A DNA stretch of 64,000 nt from Candidatus Dormiibacterota bacterium (GTDB taxonomy: Bacteria > Chloroflexota > Dormibacteria > Aeolococcales > Aeolococcaceae), in the NCBI GenBank assembly GCA_003162415.1, contig PMOL01000019.1:156841-220840 (forward strand), in the 5' to 3' direction. The position numbers and the translations under genes were made by a program. This document shows, piece after piece, positions 25,120 through 33,372 of this stretch; the stretch's first letter is position 1; every line of letters starts with the position of its first letter. The notes under the pieces are model-generated. The model saw only the letters and a program-made list of their open reading frames with translations, did not search any database and was not told the DNA's origin.

Positions 25120-25869
25120 GTGAGCAGGGTTCGCGCTGAGCCGACCGATGCTAATGTGGATCAGGTGACATCCGCCGAGCCCACGCTCACGTCCACGCAT
25201 CCGTGCACGCAGGGCGGATGCACATCCCCAGACGGGGTGGCGTGCGCATACGTCGACCGCCGTGGCCGCGAGTGCCGCACCGCCTGGTGCATCGAGCACC
25301 GGGTCACCATCGAGGGCCGGGTGTACTGCCGCCGCCATGCCGGGGTTGTCAGTGCGCTGCCGAGCCTTGACAGTTCGCTCGCCGTGTCCCTACCGGACCT
25401 CGACAACCGCGCGCCCTCGCTGGTCGGCTGGGTGTCACGGCAGATCGACGGCGACATCTGGCGCCTCCTGCTCAAGGAGCTCACCGCGGGGAGCGGCGGG
25501 CAGCTCGTGGCCGACCCGGTGACCCTGATCTTCGTCGGCATCGGCCGGCAGCGCGCCTGGGAGCGGGCCTGGCGTCTCGACAGCCACGTGGGCATCGCTC
25601 ATCGGGTGAGCATCCTGGTCGAGGAGCTCGACGACACCATGATTACCGTCAAGGTCGGCCAGAACACGGTGGAGCAGCTGGTCCCGCCCTGGATCCAGCA
25701 TCGGGTGCGCGGCGAGACGGTCGCGCCGGACGAGGACCGCAAGGAACGCGAGGAGTTCTACCAGCGCGTGCTCGATTCGATCGAGCGCGGCCTCGGGCAC
25801 GAGCGCGATCTCTCGCACTACATGGCAGAGGGTCGCCTGAGCGCGCCCCAGGGTGGAGCGGGGGCGTAG
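25120..25869 (+). CDS. Hypothetical protein with N-terminal cysteine-rich zinc-binding motif
   Basis: 249 residues from GTG 25120, right after the stop of the methyltransferase gene; GTG 25165 is an alternative start. About 25-75 is rich in Cys and His (CTQGGC, AWCIEH, YCRRH), resembling a treble-clef or B-box-type zinc site. The rest (about 80-245) is a soluble mixed alpha/beta domain ending in charged helices; no family is recognised. It is 2 bp before the single-domain response regulator, so a signalling role is possible but not shown. Confidence 0.65.
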   Translation: MSRVRAEPTDANVDQVTSAEPTLTSTHPCTQGGCTSPDGVACAYVDRRGRECRTAWCIEHRVTIEGRVYCRRHAGVVSALPSLDSSLAVSLPDLDNRAPSLVGWVSRQIDGDIWRLLLKELTAGSGGQLVADPVTLIFVGIGRQRAWERAWRLDSHVGIAHRVSILVEELDDTMITVKVGQNTVEQLVPPWIQHRVRGETVAPDEDRKEREEFYQRVLDSIERGLGHERDLSHYMAEGRLSAPQGGAGA

Positions 25870-25871
25870 GC

Positions 25872-26261
25872 ATGACGCGCGGCAGTATCCTCATCGTCGA
25901 CGACGATCCCAGGCTCCTGCACATCGTCGCGATGTATCTCGGCATCGAGGGGTACGACGTGACCACCGCCGAGAACGGCGAGGACGGCCTTGCGCAGGTG
26001 GAGGCGCGCGCGCCAGACCTCGTGATCCTGGACATCATGATGCCCGGCATGGACGGCATCGAGACCTGCAAGCGCATTCGCAGCAACACGCCGACCGCCG
26101 ACATCCCGATCGTGATGTTCAGCGCACTCTCGAGTGATGACGACATCGAGCGCGCCCGCGTGGCGGGCGCGAATCACCTGATCACCAAGCCCTTCAACCT
26201 TGTCGGCCTCGGCTCCGTGGTCAAGACCTTCTTCCCAGCGGACGTCGGCTCGGCTCGTTGA
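25872..26261 (+). CDS. Single-domain response regulator (CheY-like)
   Basis: 129 residues, only a receiver: acidic pair VDDD (9-12), phospho-acceptor Asp in LVILDIMMPGMDG (about 55), Thr/Ser switch in MFSALS and Lys in ITKPF. No output domain, so it acts by protein-protein contact or as a phosphate relay. It is third in the operon with the methyltransferase and zinc-finger gene. No kinase is adjacent. Confidence 0.9.
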   Translation: MTRGSILIVDDDPRLLHIVAMYLGIEGYDVTTAENGEDGLAQVEARAPDLVILDIMMPGMDGIETCKRIRSNTPTADIPIVMFSALSSDDDIERARVAGANHLITKPFNLVGLGSVVKTFFPADVGSAR

Positions 26262-26264
26262 GCT

Positions 26265-26285
26265 CCCGCCGGTCAGACCGGCGGG
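26265..26285. terminator. Bidirectional hairpin between response regulator and cvpA-like gene
   Basis: Perfect 9-bp GC-rich stem (CCCGCCGGT / ACCGGCGGG, loop CAG) between two convergent genes; it includes the cvpA-like stop. No T-tract on either side. Confidence 0.6.
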
Positions 26286-26851
26286 GTGAGCACCACGGCG
26301 TTCTGAGCGAAGTGGTCGCTCAGGTTCGATGGGAGAGCCGGCGAGAACAGCGTCTTCACCTGCGGCTCGAGCCGGATCGCCGCGCCGCTCAGCGTCGCCG
26401 CGTGAATGTCCTGCGACATGGACGAATGCGTGGTTGAGCTCGGTCCGCTCACGGAGATGGCAACGAGGAAGAGGATGAGCACCTCAGCGACCCCAACGAG
26501 CGCGCCCACCAGCACACCGCCGATCCGGTCGAACGCGGCGACCACGATCTTCTCGAGACGCTCGTTCAGGAGCGCGCCGAGGACCTCGAAGACGATGATC
26601 ACAAACAGGAACACCGCGACGAAGGCCCAGGCATTTGCCTGGACGTTGTGCGAATGGATCAACGCGGCGATCGCGTTGCCCAGGTTGGAGGCGGCGAAGC
26701 ACGCAAGGAAGACGCCCACCGCGCTGAAGACGCGCCGGATGAGTCCGTGACTCCAACCCAGGTATGCGTTGATCGCCACGGCGATGACGAGCAGCGCGTC
26801 TGCGAATACCTGGCCGGGAGTACTGTCAATAGATGTGGCTATCGCGCCCAC
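26273..26851 (-). CDS. CvpA-family membrane protein
   Basis: 192 residues from GTG 26851; the frame extends to 26959, but that part would overlap the divergent gene's start region. It has about four membrane segments in the first 140 residues, with the CvpA pattern (ADALLVIAVAINAYLGWSHGLIRR, RIGGVLVGALVGVAEVLI) and a soluble C-terminal tail. CvpA proteins are linked with colicin V production, purine regulation and envelope stress; the molecular role is unknown. Confidence 0.8.
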   Translation of the reverse strand: MGAIATSIDSTPGQVFADALLVIAVAINAYLGWSHGLIRRVFSAVGVFLACFAASNLGNAIAALIHSHNVQANAWAFVAVFLFVIIVFEVLGALLNERLEKIVVAAFDRIGGVLVGALVGVAEVLILFLVAISVSGPSSTTHSSMSQDIHAATLSGAAIRLEPQVKTLFSPALPSNLSDHFAQNAVVLTPPV

Positions 26852-26912
26852 AAAATGACCGTAACACGCGTTTGCCACACTGGAACCGGAGATTTCGTTA
26901 CAGAATTGCTCT

Positions 26913-27740
26913 GTGCAACCCCTCCTGCGTACGTCCCGGAGCGACGTCTCGGCCCGCAAGACCTACGATCTCCTCGACGAGCCGACCGGGCCCGACTATG
27001 CCGGGCTGCTCGAGTGTGCCCTGGTCCAGTGCACCACCGCCGTGCTCACCGTGCCGACCAGCGAGATGGATCCGGAGGGGCAGGCCACGGTCGAGAGTTT
27101 GGCGCGATTCCAGCAGGCGAAGAGCATTATCGCGGCCGGAAGCCTGGTTCGCTATGCCCTGAGCCGGGAGAGCGTCACGGTGCTCCAGGAGGCGACCGGC
27201 GGCCTGTACGGGTGGCAGCATCCCGGGCTGCCGGACAACCTCTGCCTCTATCGCGGTGACGGCAGCCCATGGCTGGTGTCGAGCGCCGGCGCCCACATCG
27301 GGTATCTCGAGGTCTCGCCCTTCGAGAAGCTGCTGATCGGGCGTACCGCCCCCGGGCTCATCGCGGTGCTCGCGCACCAGAGCGCGCGTGACGCGATCCT
27401 CGCCTACATGGAACGGCGCTTCGAATCCAACGTGGCATCACTGACCGAACAGCTCTCCGACTATGCGCGCATCGTCATCGGCGACGGCCGGGAGGGTCTC
27501 GTGGACGCGCTCGAGGACTGGATGCGCTCCGGTGAGGAGGCGCGGATCTCGGCATCCCTCGAGGTTGCGCGCGATCTGCGGCTCGTGGAGCTGCGCGAGA
27601 CCGTGGCGTCGTTGCTGCGGGCGTCGATGCGTGAGGATGCAGCGGTTCCCGAGGTCTATCGGTCCGTCCCCGCGCTCCGCGCGCGATGGCGGATCGCCAG
27701 GCGGCGTCAGCTCGAGCGCGTCCTCCGCCAGCTGTCCTGA
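26913..27740 (+). CDS. Conserved-looking hypothetical protein
   Basis: 275 residues from GTG 26913, cytoplasmic, no signal peptide. The N-terminal half is mixed alpha/beta with a GLYGWQHPGLPDNLCLYRG segment and a cluster of aromatic residues; the C-terminal third is strongly helical and rich in Arg/Leu/Glu (HQSARDAILAYMERR, RARWRIARRRQLERV). I do not recognise a family. It ends close to repeat copy B, convergent with tadC. Codon use is like that of its neighbours. Confidence 0.65.
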   Translation: MQPLLRTSRSDVSARKTYDLLDEPTGPDYAGLLECALVQCTTAVLTVPTSEMDPEGQATVESLARFQQAKSIIAAGSLVRYALSRESVTVLQEATGGLYGWQHPGLPDNLCLYRGDGSPWLVSSAGAHIGYLEVSPFEKLLIGRTAPGLIAVLAHQSARDAILAYMERRFESNVASLTEQLSDYARIVIGDGREGLVDALEDWMRSGEEARISASLEVARDLRLVELRETVASLLRASMREDAAVPEVYRSVPALRARWRIARRRQLERVLRQLS

Positions 27741-27760
27741 GCGCACGGTGGCGAACATGG

Positions 27761-27846
27761 CAGAGGCTGACAGACCGGTTTGAAGCTGAGCCGGGGTCTC
27801 CTCCGTCCGCCCCCAGGGGCTGAGTGGTCCGGCTTCAGCCTCCGCC
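27761..27846. repeat. Palindromic repeat copy B
   Basis: Lies between the convergent hypothetical gene and tadC. 27761-27807 matches 21238-21286 with a few small differences (both contain GACC/TCCGGTTTGAAGC and end in a GTCC box). The right part, read on the minus strand, repeats CGGCGGAGGCTGA, also found in copy A at about 21234-21246, and supplies the tadC stop. Function as transcript-end structure is likely. Confidence 0.65.
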
Positions 27847-28782
27847 GGGCCCGAACTGGTGGGCGACCTCGATGACCGCAGGTCCGAGGAGGACGATGAA
27901 GAGCGTCGGGAAGATGCATCCGACCATGGGGAAGAGCATCTTCAGTGGCGCCTTCTGGCCCTGTTCCTCGGCGCGCTGACGGCGCTTGCGCCGGATCTCC
28001 TCGGACTGGATGCGGAGAACGTTGGCGACGCCGACACCGAGCTGTTCCGACTGAATGATCGCCTGGATGAAGTTGCTCAGCTCCTCGACCTTGCAGCGCC
28101 GGCCGACATCGTCCAGCGCCTCGAGACGTGGGCGGCCGAGGCGAACCTCGTTGAGCATGATCGTGAGCTCACGCGAGAACTCGTTGTTGTACTTGTCGAC
28201 GACCCGGATGAGGGCCGCGTCGAAGCTGAGCCCGGCCTCCACGGAGATGGTGAGCAGGTCGAGTGCGCTCGGAAGCGCAAGGAGGATCTCCTTCTGCCGC
28301 TTCTTGATACGGCGCGCAACCACCATCTGGGGTGCGAGGTAGCCGAGGATCAGACCGCCGAGCGGGACGACCGCGAACAGCGGCATCGCCAGCGCGCCCA
28401 AGAGCGCGAGCGCGAGACCGATCGCGGTGAAGAGCAGCATGGAGAGGAGTCGCAGCGCGAGGAATCCCGACGCGTTGAGACCCATCGGGCGCCCTGCGAG
28501 GTTCAGCTTCTCCTGGAGTGCGTCGGTGCTGCCCTGGCCCGCGTTCTTGTTGAGTCGATTGCCGATCTTGTCGAGGAAGGGGCGGACGACGCGGTCGAAG
28601 AGCGGCAGCGACATCTCGACCTCGGCGAGCGTCGCCGGCGCATGGCCGGCCTCAGCGAACTGCGCGAGACGTGCCTCGAGCAGGTCGCCCTGACGCGGTG
28701 AGACCGACATGGCAAGACCGAATGCGATGAGCAGGATGCCGCCGCCGAGAGCGGCGGCGAGCGCGATGGCGAGAATGCTCAC
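27835..28782 (-). CDS. tadC: Tad pilus inner-membrane platform protein TadC
   Basis: 315 residues of the type II/IV secretion F-domain family. Membrane segments at the N-terminus (about 5-25), in the middle (two at about 105-150) and at the C-terminus (about 285-310) flank the cytoplasmic T2SSF domain (AGLSFDAALIRVVD ... EQLGVGVANVLRIQSEEIR). With TadB it forms the membrane platform that the TadA ATPase drives. It is 1 bp downstream of tadB. Length is normal for TadC. Confidence 0.93.
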   Translation of the reverse strand: MSILAIALAAALGGGILLIAFGLAMSVSPRQGDLLEARLAQFAEAGHAPATLAEVEMSLPLFDRVVRPFLDKIGNRLNKNAGQGSTDALQEKLNLAGRPMGLNASGFLALRLLSMLLFTAIGLALALLGALAMPLFAVVPLGGLILGYLAPQMVVARRIKKRQKEILLALPSALDLLTISVEAGLSFDAALIRVVDKYNNEFSRELTIMLNEVRLGRPRLEALDDVGRRCKVEELSNFIQAIIQSEQLGVGVANVLRIQSEEIRRKRRQRAEEQGQKAPLKMLFPMVGCIFPTLFIVLLGPAVIEVAHQFGPGGG

Positions 28783-28783
28783 G

Positions 28784-29764
28784 TCAGACCTCGATCTTCA
28801 CGATCTTCTGGATCGAAACCGCGCCGATTGCGATCGAGAAGATCGCTATACCGAGCATGATGTGTCCGAGCGGGTCGGTGATCATCGGATCGAAATAGGT
28901 GGGGGAGATCAGGGCAAGGAAGCCGCAGAGGGCGATCGGCAGGATCGTGATGATCCAGCCTGACGCGCGAGCCTGAGCGGTCAGGGTCCGGATCTCGCCC
29001 TGGATGCGTACCCGTTCACGGATGGTGAACGCGATGGTGTCGAGGATTTCCGCAAGGTTGCCGCCGACCACGCGCTGGATCTGCACCGCGGTGACCATGA
29101 GGTCGAAGTCCTCGGACTTGTTGCGCACCACCATGTGGTTGAGGGCCTCGTCGACGTTGATGCCGAGCGCGATCTCACGGGTGGCGCGCGCGAACTCCTC
29201 AGAGATGGGCGGGTTGGCATTCTTCGCGACTGACGCAAGTGCCTGTGCGAAGGAGTGGCCGGCTTTGAGCGCGTTGCTCAACAGCATCAGCGTGTCGCCG
29301 AGCTGATTGTTGAACGCACGGGTGCGACGCTTCTGGCGGAACTTCAGGAAGAAGCCACTCAGGAAGTAGACGACGATCGGGCAGGGGACGAACGCGATGG
29401 GCGATCCATAGCGGAACGCGACCAGCAGGCCGACGAGGATGCCCAGGCCGACGACGGCGAGGAGCCATTCCGAGGACTTGAGCTTGAGGTCGGCCTTCTG
29501 AAGATCGTCGGCAAGCTTGCCCGTGTGCGATGTGCGCGACAGCAGCGGGTTGAGGCCACTGGTGAGCCCGTCGAGCAGATCCCGTATCGCGTTGCCCGTT
29601 TTGACACGGGGCGGCGCGGTGGCGGCCACCGTGTCGCCGCCGTACTGGTTGAGGCGACGTGCCATCTCTCCAGCCTGGCTTTGCCCACGGCTGAGGAGGA
29701 AGGCGAAGATCGAGAGGACTGCAGACGCGGCCAGAGCCGCTGCGACAACTGCGGCTGGCGTCAT
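28784..29764 (-). CDS. tadB: Tad pilus inner-membrane platform protein TadB
   Basis: 326 residues from ATG 29764. N-terminal membrane segment (about 3-25), two more at about 110-150, T2SSF domain (LKAGHSFAQALASVAKN, VQIQRVVGGNLAEILDTIA) and two C-terminal segments. The frame is open to 29893 but overlaps cpaB; the ATG is 5 bp after the cpaB stop, which fits coupling. Paralogous partner of TadC. Confidence 0.93.
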   Translation of the reverse strand: MTPAAVVAAALAASAVLSIFAFLLSRGQSQAGEMARRLNQYGGDTVAATAPPRVKTGNAIRDLLDGLTSGLNPLLSRTSHTGKLADDLQKADLKLKSSEWLLAVVGLGILVGLLVAFRYGSPIAFVPCPIVVYFLSGFFLKFRQKRRTRAFNNQLGDTLMLLSNALKAGHSFAQALASVAKNANPPISEEFARATREIALGINVDEALNHMVVRNKSEDFDLMVTAVQIQRVVGGNLAEILDTIAFTIRERVRIQGEIRTLTAQARASGWIITILPIALCGFLALISPTYFDPMITDPLGHIMLGIAIFSIAIGAVSIQKIVKIEV

Positions 29765-29769
29765 TACCG

Positions 29770-30618
29770 TCAGCCGCCGAAGAGACTGTCCAGCGTGCTT
29801 GGCGTCACGATGGTCTGCTTCACCGCTGGGATGTTGGGGGCGGTCGTCGACTCGTAGTTCGGGGTGTAGCCGGTCGCGGTGAGCTTGCCCCATTCGGACT
29901 CGGGCCGTAGGACGTACTTGACCACGAACTCTTTCCCATCACCGATGATCAGACCGGAGAGCAGTGGCGCCTCTGCGCGCGGCACCTCCACGAGGAGCAC
30001 GTCCGGGGTGGCCGTCGCTGCGCTGCCCGACGAACCGGCACGAAGTACGATGACGTCCTGGAAGGTGTAGCGAATCCCCAGGGAGCCGTTGAGCGATTGC
30101 ACGAGCATGTCGATGTGGTCACCCGGCAGGATGTAGCCCGCAGCGGAGACGAGTGGAGCGGTGAAGTTGTTCTGCACCAGACTCGGCACGTTCTGCGGGA
30201 GTGACGTGTTCGTCGGTATGGCAATCGCGACGTAGCCCTTGGTGATCTGCGTCTCCACGTCGGTCACGGCACTTCCGGTGCCGCTCGACGTGATCGACAA
30301 CGCCGGTGTGCTGAAGAATCCAGGAACCAGCGGCGTGTTGTTTGCAAGGGCAACCTGTGTCACCTTGCCTACCACGGCCACCGGGTCGGTGTACGCGTCA
30401 CCAGGCTTCGCCGTCAGCGGGACCTGGGCGACGACAACCATTGCAGGTGTCAGCGTGGTACCGGCGGGAATGGACGCGTCGGACACGACAACGCTGACTT
30501 CATTCGCTGGTGCATTGGAGCGCACCAGGAGCAGCACGGCAACCGCCGCGGCCGCAGCCAGCACGACTCCAAGAAGCAAGAAGATCCGGCTGTTCGGTTT
30601 GTTCGCCTGGATGGCCAC
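29770..30618 (-). CDS. cpaB: Flp pilus assembly protein CpaB/RcpC
   Basis: 282 residues. One N-terminal membrane segment (about 13-32), then a SAF domain (SVVVSDASIPAGTTLTPAMV) and the RcpC-type domain (YVAIAIPTN ... ILPGDHIDMLV). The GTG start has GAGGAG upstream. CpaB is the periplasmic or extracellular part of the Tad machine and normally works with the secretin; here no secretin gene is seen. It is first in the cpaB-tadB-tadC operon unless the small frame at 30637 is translated. Confidence 0.9.
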   Translation of the reverse strand: MAIQANKPNSRIFLLLGVVLAAAAAVAVLLLVRSNAPANEVSVVVSDASIPAGTTLTPAMVVVAQVPLTAKPGDAYTDPVAVVGKVTQVALANNTPLVPGFFSTPALSITSSGTGSAVTDVETQITKGYVAIAIPTNTSLPQNVPSLVQNNFTAPLVSAAGYILPGDHIDMLVQSLNGSLGIRYTFQDVIVLRAGSSGSAATATPDVLLVEVPRAEAPLLSGLIIGDGKEFVVKYVLRPESEWGKLTATGYTPNYESTTAPNIPAVKQTIVTPSTLDSLFGG

Positions 30619-30636
30619 CTGTTCTCCTCGGTTGTC

Positions 30637-30768
30637 TTAGTTGGTGTCGGTCACGCGGTTGCGGCGACGCTGCATCCAGCACAGCCACTTGCTGGCTTGG
30701 ATGACGGCCGCACCCGAGTGTGGATCGAATCCACCCTGCCGTTCATCGCCTTTCGGTAACAAACGCAT
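30637..30768 (-). CDS. Possible small protein upstream of cpaB
   Basis: 43 codons, ATG at 30768 to TAA, ending 18 bp before cpaB on the same strand. The product begins MRLLPKGDERQGG and has an aromatic/basic stretch KWLCWMQRRRNR near its end. Codon third positions are mixed and there is no strong Shine-Dalgarno sequence. It is too short for standard gene calls; it could be a leader peptide or a small membrane-associated protein of the Tad operon, or chance. Confidence 0.35.
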   Translation of the reverse strand: MRLLPKGDERQGGFDPHSGAAVIQASKWLCWMQRRRNRVTDTN

Positions 30769-30826
30769 CGCACAGCGGACGAGCTAGGCCACGCGACGCG
30801 TGACCGGACGTTGTTCATGAGCGCGG

Positions 30827-32386
30827 TTATTCGTCGAAGCGGCCGTTGGCCTGGGCACGCATCAGCATCGCGAGAATGTCATCACGATACGGCGCGATGG
30901 TCACGATCTTGCGATACAGCTTCAATGCGCCCTTGTCGTCATTGCGCAGTCTGCGAAGCCTGGTCACGCGTTCCAGGTAGGAGACGGCAAGGTCGATATC
31001 GTGGTCATCGATGCAGATGTCGGCGAGCCGCAGTAGCGGCGTCTCGTGCACCGGGTCCGCGCGTGACGCGGCGAGATAGCAGCTGAGCGCCGCGTTTCCC
31101 TTGCCGAGCGCGCGGCATCGATCGCCCGCGTCGAGGGCCAGCTCCGCGAGCGCCCGGCCACCGACGTCGTTTGCGAGCCGCTGCAGCAACGCCGCCGCCT
31201 CATCGCAACGCCGGCGGCGGAGGCGGTCGTTGATCTCGAGCCTGGCTTCGACGACCTCGGGGTCAGTCTGGAATCGATTGTCGTCGGAGTCGGTCTCCGA
31301 GGTCAGGTCGTGCGCCGGGTCCGCATCGTCGTCGCGGAGGCGCCAGCCTCTCGCCGCGGCGCCGCTCGCAGCCTCTTGTGCCGGTTGCGCCGGGATGACC
31401 TCCGCCTCGGGTTCGGACTCGGTGAATTCCTGAACCGGCTCAGGTTGGGCAGCCTCGAAGGCGTCGACCGCAGCTGCAGGCTCGGCGGCCGCGTGATCGT
31501 CCGTCGCGTCGGTCGTTGCCGATCGCTCGATCACGGCGAAGTCCGCGAGGTCGGAGAGATGAAAGCCACTCTTGGGCTTGACGAACGGCTCGGCATCCTC
31601 GCCGGCCACCTCAGGGTGCCCGGCGCCGTTGGTTGCAGCGGGGTCGGGTGCCTCGGTATCGGATGACGCCGAAGCTGCCTTGTCTGCCTTGGATGCGGAC
31701 GAACCGGTCCGCCGGAAGAGCGTGAATGCCGGCCGGGTCGCCGGCTCGTACGCGGCCGCCGTTCCGGGCTCGTCAAGGGCGGCGGTCTCGGCCTCGGACT
31801 CGCCGGCTGTCTCGGCCGCGATATCAGAAGGCTCGTCCGGCGAAAGCTGGGCGTCGAGCTCGGCAAGGCCAGCCTCGACGCGATCGGCCGCCGCCGCGGC
31901 CGCCGACGGATCGAGCTGTGCCTGGGCGAAGGCCTCGGCCTTCGGCTCGCGTTCGGGCTCCCGCGCGGGCGCCCTCTTGGTGACCTGCGGCTCCGCCACG
32001 GTCTTGACGTGGCCGTTACGGCCGAGCGCGGCGACCTCCTCTGCTCCGATGAGCGTGGCGTCGGCGGTGGCGTGGCCGTTGGAGCTGTCGCGACGCGGCG
32101 GGGGTTCGGGCAGGGCGTCGAGTGAGAGCAGATACTCGTACACGGCTCGTTGCAGGCGCCGTGTCAGGAAGTAGAGCTCCTCGGCGGGCAGCGAATCCGC
32201 GGCGGCGGAAGTCACCTCGGTGACCACGCGCAGCAGCGACTGCTCGTCCAGGCGTTCGTCGATGACGGCAGCTTCGAGGCCGTGCTCGAGGACTTCAGGC
32301 AGTGTGTCGAGGCCCGGGGCCAGAGCTGAGGCAGCGTCGAGCCAGCCCTGGCGCAGGATCTCCACGTTGGTTGTAGTCATGGTCAT
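30827..32386 (-). CDS. Acidic low-complexity protein with C-terminal TPR-like domain
   Basis: 519 residues from ATG 32386; the open frame extends to 32803, over the promoter region of the divergent ABC gene. N-terminal helical domain (about 1-95), then about 270 residues of acidic, Ala/Glu/Pro-rich low-complexity sequence, then a helical tetratricopeptide-like domain (about 385-515: repeated units with ALAELALDAGDRCRALG and KGALKLYRKIVTIAPYRDDI). TPR proteins (TadD) belong to Tad loci, and it lies directly upstream of cpaB, so a role as pilus assembly scaffold is plausible. The family is not recognised over its full length. Confidence 0.72.
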   Translation of the reverse strand: MTMTTTNVEILRQGWLDAASALAPGLDTLPEVLEHGLEAAVIDERLDEQSLLRVVTEVTSAAADSLPAEELYFLTRRLQRAVYEYLLSLDALPEPPPRRDSSNGHATADATLIGAEEVAALGRNGHVKTVAEPQVTKRAPAREPEREPKAEAFAQAQLDPSAAAAAADRVEAGLAELDAQLSPDEPSDIAAETAGESEAETAALDEPGTAAAYEPATRPAFTLFRRTGSSASKADKAASASSDTEAPDPAATNGAGHPEVAGEDAEPFVKPKSGFHLSDLADFAVIERSATTDATDDHAAAEPAAAVDAFEAAQPEPVQEFTESEPEAEVIPAQPAQEAASGAAARGWRLRDDDADPAHDLTSETDSDDNRFQTDPEVVEARLEINDRLRRRRCDEAAALLQRLANDVGGRALAELALDAGDRCRALGKGNAALSCYLAASRADPVHETPLLRLADICIDDHDIDLAVSYLERVTRLRRLRNDDKGALKLYRKIVTIAPYRDDILAMLMRAQANGRFDE

Positions 32387-32481
32387 GCGCTGCGGCCAAT
32401 TGTGGTCGGCGCCGACCCCGGTCTCTGGCACCATGGCGCAACGACTCTGTGACCGCTCGTCATACAGGGGAGACACTTTCG

Positions 32482-33372
32482 GTGACAGCCATCGTCGTCG
32501 ACGGTTTGTGCAAGTCCTACGGCGCAGTCGAAGCGGTCCGCGGAGTGAGCTTCCATGTGGAAGAGGGCGAGGTCTTCGGACTACTCGGTCCCAACGGCGC
32601 CGGCAAGACGACAACCATCGAGATCCTCGAGGGCTACCGAACGCGCGATGGCGGCGACGTGACCGTGCTCGGGGTCGACCCGCATACCGGCGGCCGGAAG
32701 CTGCGCGAACGGGTGGGCCTCGTCCTCCAGGAGGCCGCGGTCCCGCCGATGCTCTCCGTGACCGAGCTGGTGGAGCTCTACCGCGGCTACTACCCCTCGC
32801 CACGGCCGGCCGCCGAGATCATCGAGCTGGTGGGATTGACCGAGAAGGCCGGCGAGCGGGTTCGCAAGCTGTCAGGAGGGCAGCAGCGGCGTCTCGACGT
32901 CGCGCTCGGCCTGGTGGGGGACCCCGAGCTGATCTTCCTCGACGAGCCGACCACGGGCTTCGATCCCTCGGCGCGGCGAGCCGCCTGGGAGGTGGTTCGC
33001 AACATGCGCACCCTCGGCAAGACCATCGTCCTCACGACCCATTACATGGACGAGGCTCAGTACCTCGCCGACCGTATCTGCGTGATCGCCGCGGGTCAGG
33101 TCGTCGCCCAGGGCACCCCGGAGACGCTTCGGGCCGGAACCGATCAGGTGACGCACATCCGCTTCGAGCTGCGGGACGGCCTTGCCGTCGCCACCCTGCC
33201 GCTCAAGGCGAGGATCGACGGCGGGGTTGCGATCATCGAGACCGCGACGCCGACGCGGACTCTCAACGAGCTGACCACCTGGGCGCTGGCGCAGGGGCTC
33301 GAGCTTCCCAATCTCGAGGTTGCACGTCCATCACTGGAAGATGTCTACCTGGAGCTGACCAAGAATGAGTAG
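32482..33372 (+). CDS. ABC transporter ATP-binding protein
   Basis: 296 residues from GTG 32482 (GGGGAG upstream); the frame extends to 32449. Walker A GPNGAGKTTT, Q-loop LVLQEAA, signature LSGGQQRR, Walker B LIFLDEPTTGFDP and H-loop TTHYMDEA. The type is DrrA/NatA-like, for ABC-2 exporters. The C-terminal 90 residues are an extra domain common to this group. It overlaps the permease by 8 bp. The substrate is unknown (drug, lipid or polymer). Confidence 0.93.
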   Translation: MTAIVVDGLCKSYGAVEAVRGVSFHVEEGEVFGLLGPNGAGKTTTIEILEGYRTRDGGDVTVLGVDPHTGGRKLRERVGLVLQEAAVPPMLSVTELVELYRGYYPSPRPAAEIIELVGLTEKAGERVRKLSGGQQRRLDVALGLVGDPELIFLDEPTTGFDPSARRAAWEVVRNMRTLGKTIVLTTHYMDEAQYLADRICVIAAGQVVAQGTPETLRAGTDQVTHIRFELRDGLAVATLPLKARIDGGVAIIETATPTRTLNELTTWALAQGLELPNLEVARPSLEDVYLELTKNE

